Positions 22,326-32,640 of a stretch of 64,000 bases of DNA are shown piece after piece; position 1 is the stretch's first letter; each line of letters starts with the position of its first letter. The stretch is from assembly GCA_033439265.1 (NCBI GenBank), contig JAVTVX010000020.1:16200001-16264000 (forward strand), in the 5' to 3' direction. A program made the translations under genes and the position numbers. The notes beneath the pieces are model-generated. The model was given only the letters and a program-made list of their open reading frames with translations, was not told the origin of the DNA and searched no databases. Source of the DNA: Dillenia suffruticosa. Taxonomy: Eukaryota > Streptophyta > Magnoliopsida > Dilleniales > Dilleniaceae.

Positions 22326-23440
22326 ATGAGGGCATTTCACTTCCGTCAATCACAAGATCGCAACTCATGCGATCTATCACATCACCCTACTGGACCTTCA
22401 TACTGGATTGGGCGTCGTGCGACCTGCAAGTACACCTGCAAGCAAAGACTCTCGATACACCTGTTAGGATGATCGAGGAGTCACTGTTAGTATAAAAATA
22501 ACTCGCTATACCCCAGACTCAATGCATTTACATCCATCAAGCCACTTTCCTCATCGAAAGTGATCCCCAATCAATTTGCTCGACTATGTATTCATTATTA
22601 TGTTTGAATCCCAACATGGATTAACACAATAGGTCGACCTATGAATACATGAGAATGATGTAATGTCTATTGGCCTTCCTTTTCCCAAACTCGAATCTAT
22701 CGGTCTCAATTCAGCTGCTTTCCTAGACCTACCCCTTAGACCTCAATTTATCTTCCGGGCCATAGGTAAACAGACTAAAGTAGCAACACTGAACCAAAAC
22801 TTCTAGAGACAGCCGAAAGTAATAAGGGCATAAGAGATCCCACCCAATGGATCTCAGGTCTCACACAGTGGGAACGGGGATCAAGATCAAACTATCGTCT
22901 CAAATAATAGCTCCCACTGTCCCATGGTCGTTTCATCACACGTGGTATGAAACACATGCCACAGTGTTATTCCCCATCTCTCAAAGGGCATATGTCAGAT
23001 TTCTCTAACATTGTACAGGTACGGGACTCAGTCTACACATAAGACTTTACCCAGAGATCTCAGAGAGAGCATCTCAGAGACAATATCACAAATCGCAGGT
23101 GGTATCTGAGATCTCATACCTGGCTGCTTACAGGCAACATGGATGTGGGTATTTCCATGTCGGTCATATCGCATATGATCTCATCCTGAACACATATCAG
23201 GGCGAATTATGTTCTAGTAGGGCTACTCTCAAAGCCTCTTACGACTAAAATCCGTCTCATCTCCGCTCACTCAGAGTCGGAGGTGGTCACTCGTGTGAGA
23301 GAGTCGACCATGCCTGCCTGACACATCTTTTATTACAAAATCACAATATATGACAACAAATGATGCATGAAATAAATATGTGACTCAATTCTGCATGCAT
23401 GTCATATATTAAAATAAGCATCTAAAACAGTATATAAGGA
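22326..23440. other. Copia-2 3' untranslated region
   Basis: Non-coding DNA between RNase H and the polypurine tract. It resembles the inverse of Copia-1 19400-20500 in places (for example the ctgagatctc block and the ccatgttgcctgt stretch), so the two elements share this module. Confidence 0.5.
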
Positions 23441-23840
23441 GAAATGTTAAAGTACACTAAACCCAATGATTCCTTATCTCACAAAGGAATCTCTTACAAC
23501 GGGTTTTCTGAAGAGATCAGCTCTCATGCTGTATTTCAATGTGTACTTAGATGTCACAATACCCTTCTCGGTAATATCTCTCATAAAGTGGTATTCGGTA
23601 TCAATGTGTTTGGCTTTACTATTATACTTAGGGTCTTATTTGTTGACAGTGTCGGTCTGATTATCACAATAATCATCACTGACCTCCCACTATCTGTCAC
23701 GACCCCTAAGTGTTCCAGAAAATTTATGAAGCCAACCATTCTCATGAACTGCAATTGAGTATACTACAAACTCAGTCTCTATCGTAAATAGAGATATACA
23801 GGTTCTCTTCTTACTGCTCTAAGAAGATAAAACCTTTTTG
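23441..23840 (-). pseudogene. Copia-2 RNase H remnant
   Basis: On the minus strand: FINFLEHLGVVTDS, DNQTDTVNK, AKHIDTEYHFMRDITEKG, then a decayed form of the usual ADPFTKPL ending. It corresponds block by block to 19060-19340 of Copia-1. There is a stop after NK and frame changes, so it is inactive. Confidence 0.75.
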
Positions 23841-24900
23841 CGTTTATTCAGATCACTACTCCCAGTCAGTATCTGAATCCCAACTAAAAACGCAAATCTC
23901 CTCATCCTTAACACATGGAGAGGTCCGCAATTCAAATGAGATATTTCAGAATCCTTTTTCACCGCTCTACAGTGATCACTTCTAGGATTCTATTAATACC
24001 TACTCACCAAATCGACTGCTAAATAAACGTCTGGTCATGTATGCCACATCGCATACATCAAATTGTATATCACACGTGTATCTCTCATCGCATACACTAG
24101 AAATGTATTTTGCACTGGCATAAGGGATTCTGCTCATCTCCCTTATTTCTTTATAAATTCTAGGGCATGTGTCAAGATTTAGGTCTTTTTATCTTTAGCG
24201 ATAAGAGTATCTTTTAGGTTGTGTTCATTATTTTCGAAATGCTTAAGAATCTACTTGATGTAAAACTCTTGTTAGAGAGTCAACACCATTCTCAAGCGAT
24301 CCCTATGGATCCAAAATCTGAGAATGAACTAAAACCTCATAACCATGTTACAATAGTCATTGGATACTCTCTGTTGTTCCCAGCCAACAGTATGTCACCT
24401 ACATATGAGAATATGCTCATAAAGGAGTCATCGGGACGTATCAGATAGATGCAATGATCCTACTCGATCATTACAAAACCATAAGATATCACCTTCTCGT
24501 GAAATCCAAGTGCCGCTGTCTAGATGATGGCTTAAGGTCGTATTTTGATTTCTAAAATCAGTAGACCTTATCCACCTGATCTACTAGAACGAACCCAAAA
24601 GGGATGCTCCATGTAGATCGCCTCATCTAGACTTCCACGTCAAAAGCGGTCTTTACGTCCTTGTGATGTGACTCTTGATCCATATTCGTGACAATCGCTG
24701 AAAGATAAACGGATCGAGATAAATTGGACTATGACTCCTCGATAGTCCACCCCTCAGTCTAAGTGTAATCTTTGGTTACTAGACGGGTCCTTTACCTCTT
24801 CATCAATCCGTTAACCTTTATCTTGACTTTGAGAACCTACTTGTTCCCCAATAGTCATTCCGCCCTTAGGCAAATCAACTAGGTTCCAGACCCCGTTGAT
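23841..24900 (-). pseudogene. Copia-2 reverse transcriptase remnant
   Basis: On the minus strand RLVTKDYT leads to SVYLSAIVTNMDQESHHKD, then DVKTAFDVEV and STWSIPFGF near 24650-24580 (usual DVKTAFLNG...M-PEGF). A YVGDILLAGNNREYP stretch near 24390-24340 replaces the YVDD motif. The first of the two catalytic aspartates of YVDD is therefore Gly here, which by itself would inactivate the enzyme. Confidence 0.75.
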
Positions 24901-25312
24901 TCTCATCAATTCATTCTCTTCATTTATGGCCTTCATTAAACGGCATTTTGCATCCTCTCGAGAGCCTATCGGACCGTTTTAGATTTCTCATCATCCTTTA
25001 GAGTCGCAACGAGGGTCTCACCCTCAATCGATAAACAACATTTAAATATGCATTCTCGATACTCTTAGGAGGAGAGAAAAATCTTTACCTCTTGATGGAT
25101 CGCTCCCACTGAGATCAAGATCCGTAGTGGATTCTTGTATTCCGCCGCTGGGCTCCCCGAGTCACTAGGCTCATCCATCGCATAAAGGGTAGGGTCCAAA
25201 TTGATTTCACCTCTCTTAGGGAAATCATTCTCAAGAAATATAGTATTACGAGACTCAATCTCGATTATAGTGCCGTTCGTGTTCGCCTAGGAACACATAT
25301 TCTCTCGCGGGT

Positions 25313-25900
25313 CTAACTCACCGTGTGAATGCGAGAAATCGTGGCACAACCCCATAACCTCAAGTGGCTAAGGTTAGGCTGCCTCCCTGTCCAAAGCTCA
25401 ATGGGGAACTGACTAATAGTCAGTAGTCTCGTAAAACTCTTCTCGAAACAGAGCCCCATATGTAGTTTAGACGAATACTTATGTTTTCGCTCGGTTCTGA
25501 GAGTCTCTACTCTCAAATCTAACTGATTTTCTATCTCGCTTATGAACCTCCTGAAGCATTCTAATGCCTCAGATTTATGCAAAATGAGATAGATGAACCA
25601 AAACGTACGTAAGCGTCTATAATTATCTACACAACTCCATTTCCGGCTCTCATGCTCATGAGACCACAATAAAAAGAAGGAAGACACAATAGTTAACTGC
25701 CATGGAGTCCCAGCTCTCATTGCATCGCCAAATGGTTTTCTCGTCATTTTGCCGACTAGGCAAAATTCATATATGGGTAACTCGAATCTGGTTAGCGGGT
25801 CCAATAAACCTCTCGCTACTAACCGATTCATCATCTCTTACCCCATGTGTCTAAGTCTACTATGTCATTCATTTATATCATCATCTACGCAATCAGATGT
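25313..25900 (-). pseudogene. Copia-2 GAG-pre-integrase and integrase with internal deletion
   Basis: A 173-codon open frame reads MMNRLVARGLLDPLTRFEL, EFCLVGKMTRKPFGDAMRAG, then ECFRRFISEIENQLDLRVE and TLRTERKHKYSSKLHMGL, EKSFTRLLTISQ, and jumps straight to PIELWTGRQPNLSHLRLWGC. In intact Copia integrases roughly 60 residues lie between those last two blocks (the NGV-ERRNRTLLDMVRSMM part with the third catalytic Glu), so the catalytic centre is deleted. The first catalytic region (LVHTDVCGP) is also unrecognisable. The deletion is in frame, leaving an ORF that looks long but cannot be a working integrase. Confidence 0.75.
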
Positions 25901-26399
25901 AAGGACAATAGTAGAACGACAAGAAACCATTACAAGGAGTAGAACCCAGCGCATACAATTCATCATGGATTAAAATCAGAATATTTCAGAAAATTGTCGT
26001 ATTAAAAGAAAGGAATAATTTCACGCATATCGTAGTCAATTTTAGACAAGGTACTTAATTGTATATCCGTCGAATGCCTACAATATTGAGGACATCATAG
26101 CAAATGTCGTTCCCTCTGACAACGACGAATGCTTTGTCCTTAACGTAAATCCTCCAAGTTTAAGGATTCATTTGACGGATTACGCACTCCTATCTCGAGT
26201 TACGTGGTCGGATGCTCCTAATTTCAAAGGAGAGAAATCAGCGAGTATTATAGTGAATGAGACAAATCTCAAACCACGTAAAGAAGAAGGATATTTATTT
26301 CTACTCGTCACACTCACGAGCGAAATGACCAAATCTACCTCAAACGTAGCAATTTACTTTGGTCTAATCAAATTCCTTCTTCTTGCGTTCTTGTACCTC

Positions 26400-27110
26400 G
26401 TTGTCGGTTTTCTCGGATGATTTTTATTACCTAGATCTCGAGTCACGTTCGCTAGGCTTAGCGCCGGGGAAGTCCTTACTTGACTCCTCTGAATAAGCAT
26501 GACTCGAGTGTGGCCTACTCGCCTCTAGGTGCTCCTCATCGAGCTCACAAGACGTATTCACGTCAACGAAAGTACGAATACTTTCGTCAAATGTGAGATA
26601 GGATTTCACGGTTTCCCATGAATCAGGTAAAAACTGGATCACATCCGGTACCTAAATTCCATCCGAAATTTGCTCGTCCATTTATATTAACTCGGTGATC
26701 ATACTCGACATTTGCTTCATTGTATGATTAACCCTTTTCTTCTGCATCCTCACATAGGAGCCGAAGAGAGCAACACTATGCTCTTATGGGACGAGTCGAA
26801 CCGACATGTCCATAGAATATGACTCGAAAAACGAGATTAAGTCATCGTATATGCCACTGATAAGTATTGCCCTAACTTGGCAAATCTTTTATACCATACA
26901 CAATAGATCTCTTTATCTCGTATATTCTGAGGCGTGGTGCCCACCCTGGGGCCCATCATCTCGTGCCTCAGATTCCCGTTAGATTTTGCCTCTCGAGAAT
27001 AAACTGAATCTACTGATAAAATCGCACAGATCACATCATTCAGTTTACTCTCTTTGTAAAAATTTAATACGACAGTTCTCAACGCATTAAGAGAAATATT
27101 TGTGACTTGG
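26400..27110 (-). pseudogene. Copia-2 gag remnant
   Basis: From the minus strand: an upstream part at 27082-26837 (NFYKESKLNDVICAILSVDS, LRHEMMGP, CVWYKRFAKLGQYLS) and a downstream part at 26642-26427 (MIQFLPDSWETVKSYLTF, DVNTSCELDEEHLEASRP), which resemble the LP-SW...L...L..EE.. pattern of Copia gag. The same blocks occur in Copia-1 at 12960-13680. Broken by stops between the two parts. Confidence 0.6.
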
Positions 27111-27329
27111 AGATGCTTATCATCACATTTTTGTATGCCCTACGAATCATCAAGACCAAAATGACTTGAGTATGACCCCAAAGCGAGCGTATGAGTCAAC
27201 GGACACCATACACCACAACTTGAAATCGCATCTTACCATTTGGATTGTGATTCGGCACACAAAAACCCACAAAAAATCACATTTATGGATATAAGACCCC
27301 CAAAAAAATTGAAAAAATTCAATTTTTAG

Positions 27330-27865
27330 CGACTTCACGAGACGCCCGGGGCCCACACGCGCCGCCGCTCGCCGGCGGTGCGATCCACGCGCCGCCGCGC
27401 GCCTCCACGTGCCGGCGGTGAGCCTCCACGAGCTGCCACGCGCCTCCACGCGCTGGCAGCAGTCTGGCTCACGCGCCAGACGCGCGGCGCGGCTCAGACG
27501 CGCGGCGCGGCTCAGACGCGCTGCCACGCGCCTGGGGCGGCTAGGCTCACGCGCGCCCAGTCGCGGCGCGCAGCTCACGCGCCTTCACGCGCTGAGCCGT
27601 GTTGAGCCGGGTCTGACCGGGTTGGTCAACGGGTCAGGGTTGACCCGATGACCCCCCGGTCAACGGTCCGGGTCCGACCCGGTCGGGTCGGTTTGCGGGT
27701 CGGTCCGGGTCAGGGTCCGACCCGACCGCGACCCCTGCCCTGTTCACGCGCCTGTGTGGTGCGTGCACTACACGCGCCTGCCAGACGCGCCTCTTGGCGC
27801 GTGCGTGTCACGTGCCCGCGGGTCTGGGCCGGTTCTTCTTCGCCCGACGGGTCCTGCGACGGGTT
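27330..27865. repeat. GC-rich island in the Copia-2 leader
   Basis: About 530 bp of 70-80% GC dominated by short imperfect repeats (cacgcgc, ccgccgcgcg, gggtccgacccg). It lies between the 5' LTR and gag of Copia-2, in the position where Copia-1 has a shorter GC-rich leader (12480-12780). Several long overlapping open frames on both strands here are composition artefacts. Confidence 0.7.
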
Positions 27866-28369
27866 TTTCGACCCGTTTTCTGGAAAACTCGATTCCTGCT
27901 ATTTTTTCTTGCATTTTTCGACTGGAAAAAATTTGTGAGCATCCTCCAAACATCCTACACTCGATTTTAGGAGGATTCAAGCCCAAAATTGGTAGGATTC
28001 AACCACCCCAGTCGCGGCCCTCCGCGGCCATTTGGAAAACCCAGTTTCCGGCACCCAAATCACACAATAAAATATATAAAACCGTAGATCTAGATGCAAG
28101 GTACTCATTTATATCATTTTCATGCATCGATCCGCCCTCTAAAGCCATAGATCTAGGGTTTTTATGTCCGTACGGTCACAAACTTCGACCGGACATTTCA
28201 TGGCCCAAACATGCTCCGAAAATTAAATAAAAAATATTTTTGTAATCCCTGGGCCATGGGTATTCTTGCAGTGTTCTCGGATTCACGAAACTCATCCGTG
28301 ATCCGGACTCCAAAATTTTAAAAAAAACCCCAAAAATAATTCCGAAAATTATTAAATTAAATCCAACGA

Positions 28370-28383
28370 CTGCTCTGATACCA
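28370..28383 (-). promoter_or_regulatory. Copia-2 primer-binding site
   Basis: TGGTATCAGAGCAG on the minus strand, one base inside the 5' LTR, an exact match to the usual initiator-Met tRNA complement. Confidence 0.9.
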
Positions 28384-28384
28384 A

Positions 28385-28869
28385 TGTTGGATTTAATCGC
28401 GCATGCGGAAGCGAGAATTAAATAGATCGGAATTTTGGGGATACATACCTCGATAAGGCAGTCTCCAAAATCCACCGTGTCGCGATGTCCCTCGAACGGA
28501 TCGCACGGTCGGATGGTGATCACGCAATCGAACCACCACCTCAAATCCACGACGCCTCAAGTCTCGTGTCCGGTGAATCGTCTGACGATAGGAGATTTTT
28601 GTACGCGAAAATCTCCATCCCTCTCTCTATTTTCTCTCTCTAGAGAATTCTTTGAAACCCTAGCCTCCATGGTTTCCTCCCATGGCTGCTCTCTTCTTCA
28701 GAAGGAAAGAGAGATTCCGTCTCTATAGTTGCCTTCTCTCAGAAGGAAGGTAAGACCAATTCACTTAATTGGTGGGGGTTACCAAAATGATGGTTAATGG
28801 TAATTAAGGATGGGAGTTACCCCATTCCTTAATTACCCAAATGCCCATAATGGGCATAAATAACCAACA
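28385..28869 (-). repeat. Copia-2 5' LTR
   Basis: 485 bp, TGTTGG...CCAACA, matching 21827-22311. Confidence 0.92.
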
Positions 28870-29385
28870 TAATGTGATAAATATTTGTGTGAGATTCTTA
28901 TATAAGAGGTTTGTAAAGAGATAATGGCACTTAGGTTTCGGTTGGGTGAGCTCTACCTTTGGTCGACTCAAGCCTACCCTGGGGTTGACCTAAGGCCCTG
29001 CCTTGGTCGACCTAAGCCCACCCTTAGGTTGACCCAAGTGAAGGCCTTGGTCGACCCTGACCAATCTCATGATGGGTCAACAAATTTTTAGTCTTTGGAT
29101 CGATCAAACTTTACGCTGGATCAATAAATCTTTAGTTTTTGGGTCGACCAAACTACCTTGTGGGTCAATGAGTCACTTTGATATTGCTGCATGTGGTAAT
29201 TTTAATTTTAAAAATATCAAGCTTTCTTTTGCCACTTATTTTGTTTCTTAATTTGAGATTTGTAGAACCTTTCTGACGATGCTTTGCTCAACACTATTAC
29301 TCTTGGACGGTAATTTCATACATCACTTGAGGGTGACTAGTACTTTTGGTTTTGAATCAGATTTTTTCTTTCTAGATAGTATCCA
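28870..29385. other. Repeat-derived DNA with GGTCGACC-type imperfect palindromes
   Basis: Between 28960 and 29160 the words ggtcgacc, ggttgacc and gggtcgacca recur about every 20-40 bp. This is reminiscent of some plant Copia LTRs but not assignable. No gene seen. Confidence 0.35.
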
Positions 29386-31139
29386 TGTTGAGAAAGTTAG
29401 GTTTTGATGATCGGGAAAGTTAGGAATTGATTATTTCAAAGTTAAATGAAAAAAAGATTAGTAAATAGTCCGGAAATTATTAAAGTAAAGTTGATTGCAA
29501 AACTCAGACCTGCAAGCACAAGTGATTGTAGGCCAACGCGGTCCACCGCGGGCCAGCATTGTCTACCATAAGCCTACGTGGCCCACCACGCACATGTGCA
29601 GCTTACTGCACAAGCAGGCGTGGGCTACCGCAAGCCTGCATGGTAGACCATGCTAAGGTGCAAAGCAACACTCAAAAGTATGGTTTGACTTTTCAAACCC
29701 AAAAACCACACTTCTCTTTCTCTCATCTTTACACACCATTTATTTCTCCAAAATCAAAATGCGGCCCATGTGTTTTTCCACCATAATTCAACTAAAATCC
29801 ACTCTTATATTTGTCACATCTCACACCTTCTCTCTCTTTCTATCCTCTCCTCCACATGTCAACTTTAACACCATTATTTACCCATTTGATTAAAGTATTT
29901 CTCTCTCTATTTATTTACTCATTTGCCATTTGATTTAAAAGTATTTCTCTCTATTTATTTACCCATTTGTCATCCTCTCTCTTTATCAATTTAACTCGAT
30001 GTCTCAAACAGTCAATCGTGCACCTACGCGGGCTACCACACAAGTCAATCGTGCACCTACGCGGGCTACCACGCAAGCAAGACGTAGCCAACTATGCACC
30101 TGCATGGCTACTGCACAAGTTAGGCGCGCTCTACTGCTCACCTACGTGAGCTACCATGCAAGCATGCACGGTGTATCACGAGTGCGATGTACTCAAGCGA
30201 CTGAACCAGCAGTGTTCCCATGGCCTACCGCAAACTCAAGCTGTTTACCGCCACCTTGTCAACTGAGTCAAACCAAGCACATGTATTAGTTATTTCATTC
30301 TCTTTCTCACATGTACATAAATTTTCCTAATTCAATCTTAGAAAAATTATTACTTTAAACTTATTTGAATTTGAATTTGAACATTTGTCTCCTATCTTTT
30401 ACACTAATTTTTTTGCGTAAAAAGCATTTCGAATTTTTTATAGAACAAGATTTGCTCATACAAAAGTTGCTCTAAAAATTTGCATCATTTAATGAGAACA
30501 ACTATGAAGAATTGATAATGGGCAAAAGCATTTATTAAGGAACAACGTCGAATGCCTGACTTTGAAGAAGATAAAGAGCATTTATGAGCAACATTCAAAC
30601 TTACCTACTACTCAACGGCTCTTTCAAGAGAAACATAAATGATGGAATAGCAATAGCAAAGTAAGATTTTGGTGAACAAGAAAGTAAACTGCAGCTTGAA
30701 CAAACTTGAACCCTCATTGAATAATCAATTCTCGGCACATTCATTCTGCACAATACTTTGTTCTATTTGAAACACACTGTATTTTTCATTCTATCTTTCT
30801 TTTCTGAGTGTGTACTCTGTCATCCGGGAATCAAAGCCTCATATCTATATCTTCTATTCTTTCATGTAAAAATTCTTAAAGACCGGTGAGATATTCACAA
30901 TTTTCGATTTTGAGAGAGAGAAAACAACCTGAGGAAGGTTGTAGGTTAGTATTTGAGAATAAGCATTGTAACGTTTTAACTTGAAGCGTAATCAAGTTTG
31001 TATCCTAATTGTAATTAGTGAAAATTCAGGAGGGAGTTTTGGTAGTGGACGTACATTGTATTTGGTGAAAGACTATAAAAATCCTGTGCCTCTATCTTTA
31101 TTTTCCTCTACAACTTTTCTACTCTGTTTTTAACCAACA
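29386..31139 (+). mobile_element. Probable solo or truncated Copia LTR
   Basis: It starts TGTTGAGAAAGTTAGG followed by TTTTGATGAT and ends near TTTAACCAACA. Before the end lies gtagtggacgtacattg, then aaaatcctgtgcc, a 3' LTR signature of large SIRE/Maximus-like Copia elements. A cttattcaccccatttagg-type sequence follows at 31190-31210, also typical of that LTR end, so the true end may be nearer 31210. No target duplication or coding region was found. Two blocks (29520-29660 and 30010-30250) hold repeats of the form gcgggctaccacgcaagc. Confidence 0.45.
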
Positions 31140-31498
31140 CCGACTATTTTTTTTAAAGTCTGCAATTAGTGGTAAAATAATTCAAAGAAACCTATTCACC
31201 CCATTTAGGTTTTTTTTTTCAATCAATAAAAGGTTTTCATCTGCTCGTGGACCGGGTGCAATTGATTAAAATTTGTGATTTTCCAAGAATTAACAACTAA
31301 TTTGCAATTTGAAAGCCATTTAATAGTTGAACTTTGTTATCTCGATGATATAGGTCAAGAAAGATTTTGCAGTTTCAGTTTTGTGTAGAGGCTATTCTAC
31401 GAGCAAACCCCTGTTGCTATTTTTGTTTAATGTTGGGCCAGAAGACGTGTAAAATAGTACATTCAAACCTTATTTATTTAGTTTTACGTTTGATGCAG

Positions 31499-31711
31499 GA
31501 TGATATTAATCTTGCTGCATCTGTTTCAAAGCATCCTTCTCGTCCAGCTAGCCGCAATGCATTTGATGATGGTATTGATGCTTCAGAAGCTCAGATTGCT
31601 CAATTGCATTTGGGATTGGCGTCTATGGAAACATTGAATTCTAGTGGAAATAATCCAGGAATGCCAGTATCCAAGAAGTACAGTTCATCGGTCTCTCATA
31701 CTAAACCCTAA
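31499..31711 (+). CDS. Possible 3' terminal exon of an unidentified host gene
   Basis: After a good acceptor (tgatgcag, ending 31498) there are 70 open codons and TAA at 31709-31711. The translated part (DDINLAASVSKHPSRPASRN, then DASEAQIAQLHLGLASMETL) has protein-like composition: basic SRPAS patch, amphipathic segment, serine-rich end. It looks unlike the transposon DNA around it. I do not recognise the family. The upstream exon is not identified; sequence back to 31367 is open but looks intronic. It may be an exon captured or stranded by transposon insertions rather than part of an intact gene. Confidence 0.45.
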   Translation, partial: DDINLAASVSKHPSRPASRNAFDDGIDASEAQIAQLHLGLASMETLNSSGNNPGMPVSKKYSSSVSHTKP

Positions 31712-31749
31712 ACTCCAAAAAATAGGGAACATATTAAAATTGTATATTA

Positions 31750-31860
31750 AAGAGTCTGAGTGGCTTAGTAGTGAAACACTTTTTGGAGAATTGGTGGGCT
31801 AAGGTTCAAAACTTCATGACTACAAGTGCCGGGAGATAATGATGCAAATGTTCCACCACT
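31750..31860 (+). repeat. tRNA-like SINE head
   Basis: A-box-like tggcttagtagt at 31761-31772 and B-box-like ggttcaaaact at 31803-31813, about 30 bp apart, as in tRNA-derived SINEs. The 3' end merges with the tandem repeat below, so its limits are uncertain. Confidence 0.4.
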
Positions 31861-31957
31861 ACTGAGAGCTAAATGCCGACAGGAAAATAATGTGCAAATG
31901 TTCCAAAACCTAAATGCCGACAAGAAAATAATGTGCAAGTGTTCCAACACCACCAAC

Positions 31958-32640
31958 AGCTAAATGGAAAATAATGTGCCGAGCAATAAATGTTGAGGAG
32001 TAAATGGAAAATAACCAAGGAAGAAATATAGTAATATACTGAAAGATAGTAATTACCAAAAGGTAAGTGAAAAATAATGTGCCGAATGTATCAAGTGACG
32101 GTTCAGTCACCATTGAGGAAATCAAAATTTGAAAAATAAGACGAGAGGCAGCAATAACCAAGAGACGGTCAGGTAAAAATCAAAATTTGAATAAATGAGA
32201 GCTAGATGGAAAATATAATGTGCCAGGCAGTAAATGCAGAGGAGTAAATTGGAAAGAAATATGGTAATACACTGAGAGGTAATAATCATCAAAAGGTAAA
32301 TGAAAACTAACGTGTCAAATGTACTGGGAGGTAGCGATCACCAAGATACCAGATCACCAACACCGAGGAAATCAAAGTTTGAAGAAATAGCCGAGACGGT
32401 CCGGTGGAAATCAAAATCAAAAGAAACAGGAGCTAAATTGAAAATAAGGTGCCGAGCAATAAACGTCGAGGAGTAAATGGAAAATAATGTTCCAAGAAAG
32501 AAATATGATAATATATCGAGAGATAACAATTACCAAAAGATAAATAAAAAATAATGTGCTAAATGCATCGAGTGGTAGCAATCACCAAAAGATGGTCCAG
32601 TCACCGTCGAGAAAATCAAAATTTAAAGAAATAGCCCATC
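31958..32640. repeat. Three-unit tandem repeat of about 235 bp
   Basis: Units start at 31958, 32200 and 32431 with agctaaatggaaaataatg or close variants. Each continues with gaggagtaaatggaaa, a gaaatatggtaatac-type phrase, accaaaaggtaa and aatcaaaatttga. Identity between units is moderate (about 70-80% by eye). A shorter partial copy of the opening phrase precedes it at 31866-31940. No coding potential. Origin unknown. Confidence 0.75.

Larger units (their letters stand above)
21827..28869 (-). mobile_element. Copia-2: internally deleted Copia retrotransposon with near-identical LTRs
   Basis: Minus-strand element of 7.0 kb. The 5' LTR is at 28385-28869 and the 3' LTR at 21827-22311, both 485 bp with fewer than about a dozen differences. 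The initiator-Met primer site is at 28370-28383 and the polypurine tract at 22312. Flanks TGATG and TAATG differ at one base and are the probable target duplication. Gag, integrase, RT and RNase H remnants lie in order but carry stops, and the integrase has a deletion. The LTRs therefore look young while the coding part looks old, as in a non-autonomous family mobilised by a relative. Confidence 0.9.

Noticed and set aside
27150..27990. Long overlapping open frames on both strands (for example 27150-27578 and 27754-28230)
   Set aside because: They come from the GC-rich repeat island of the Copia-2 leader. The predicted proteins are Arg/Ala/Pro-rich low-complexity sequence with no domain.
29381..31144. 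Target-site duplication of the LTR-like remnant
   Set aside because: The five bases outside the proposed ends (atcca and ccgac) do not match; the right end may be elsewhere.
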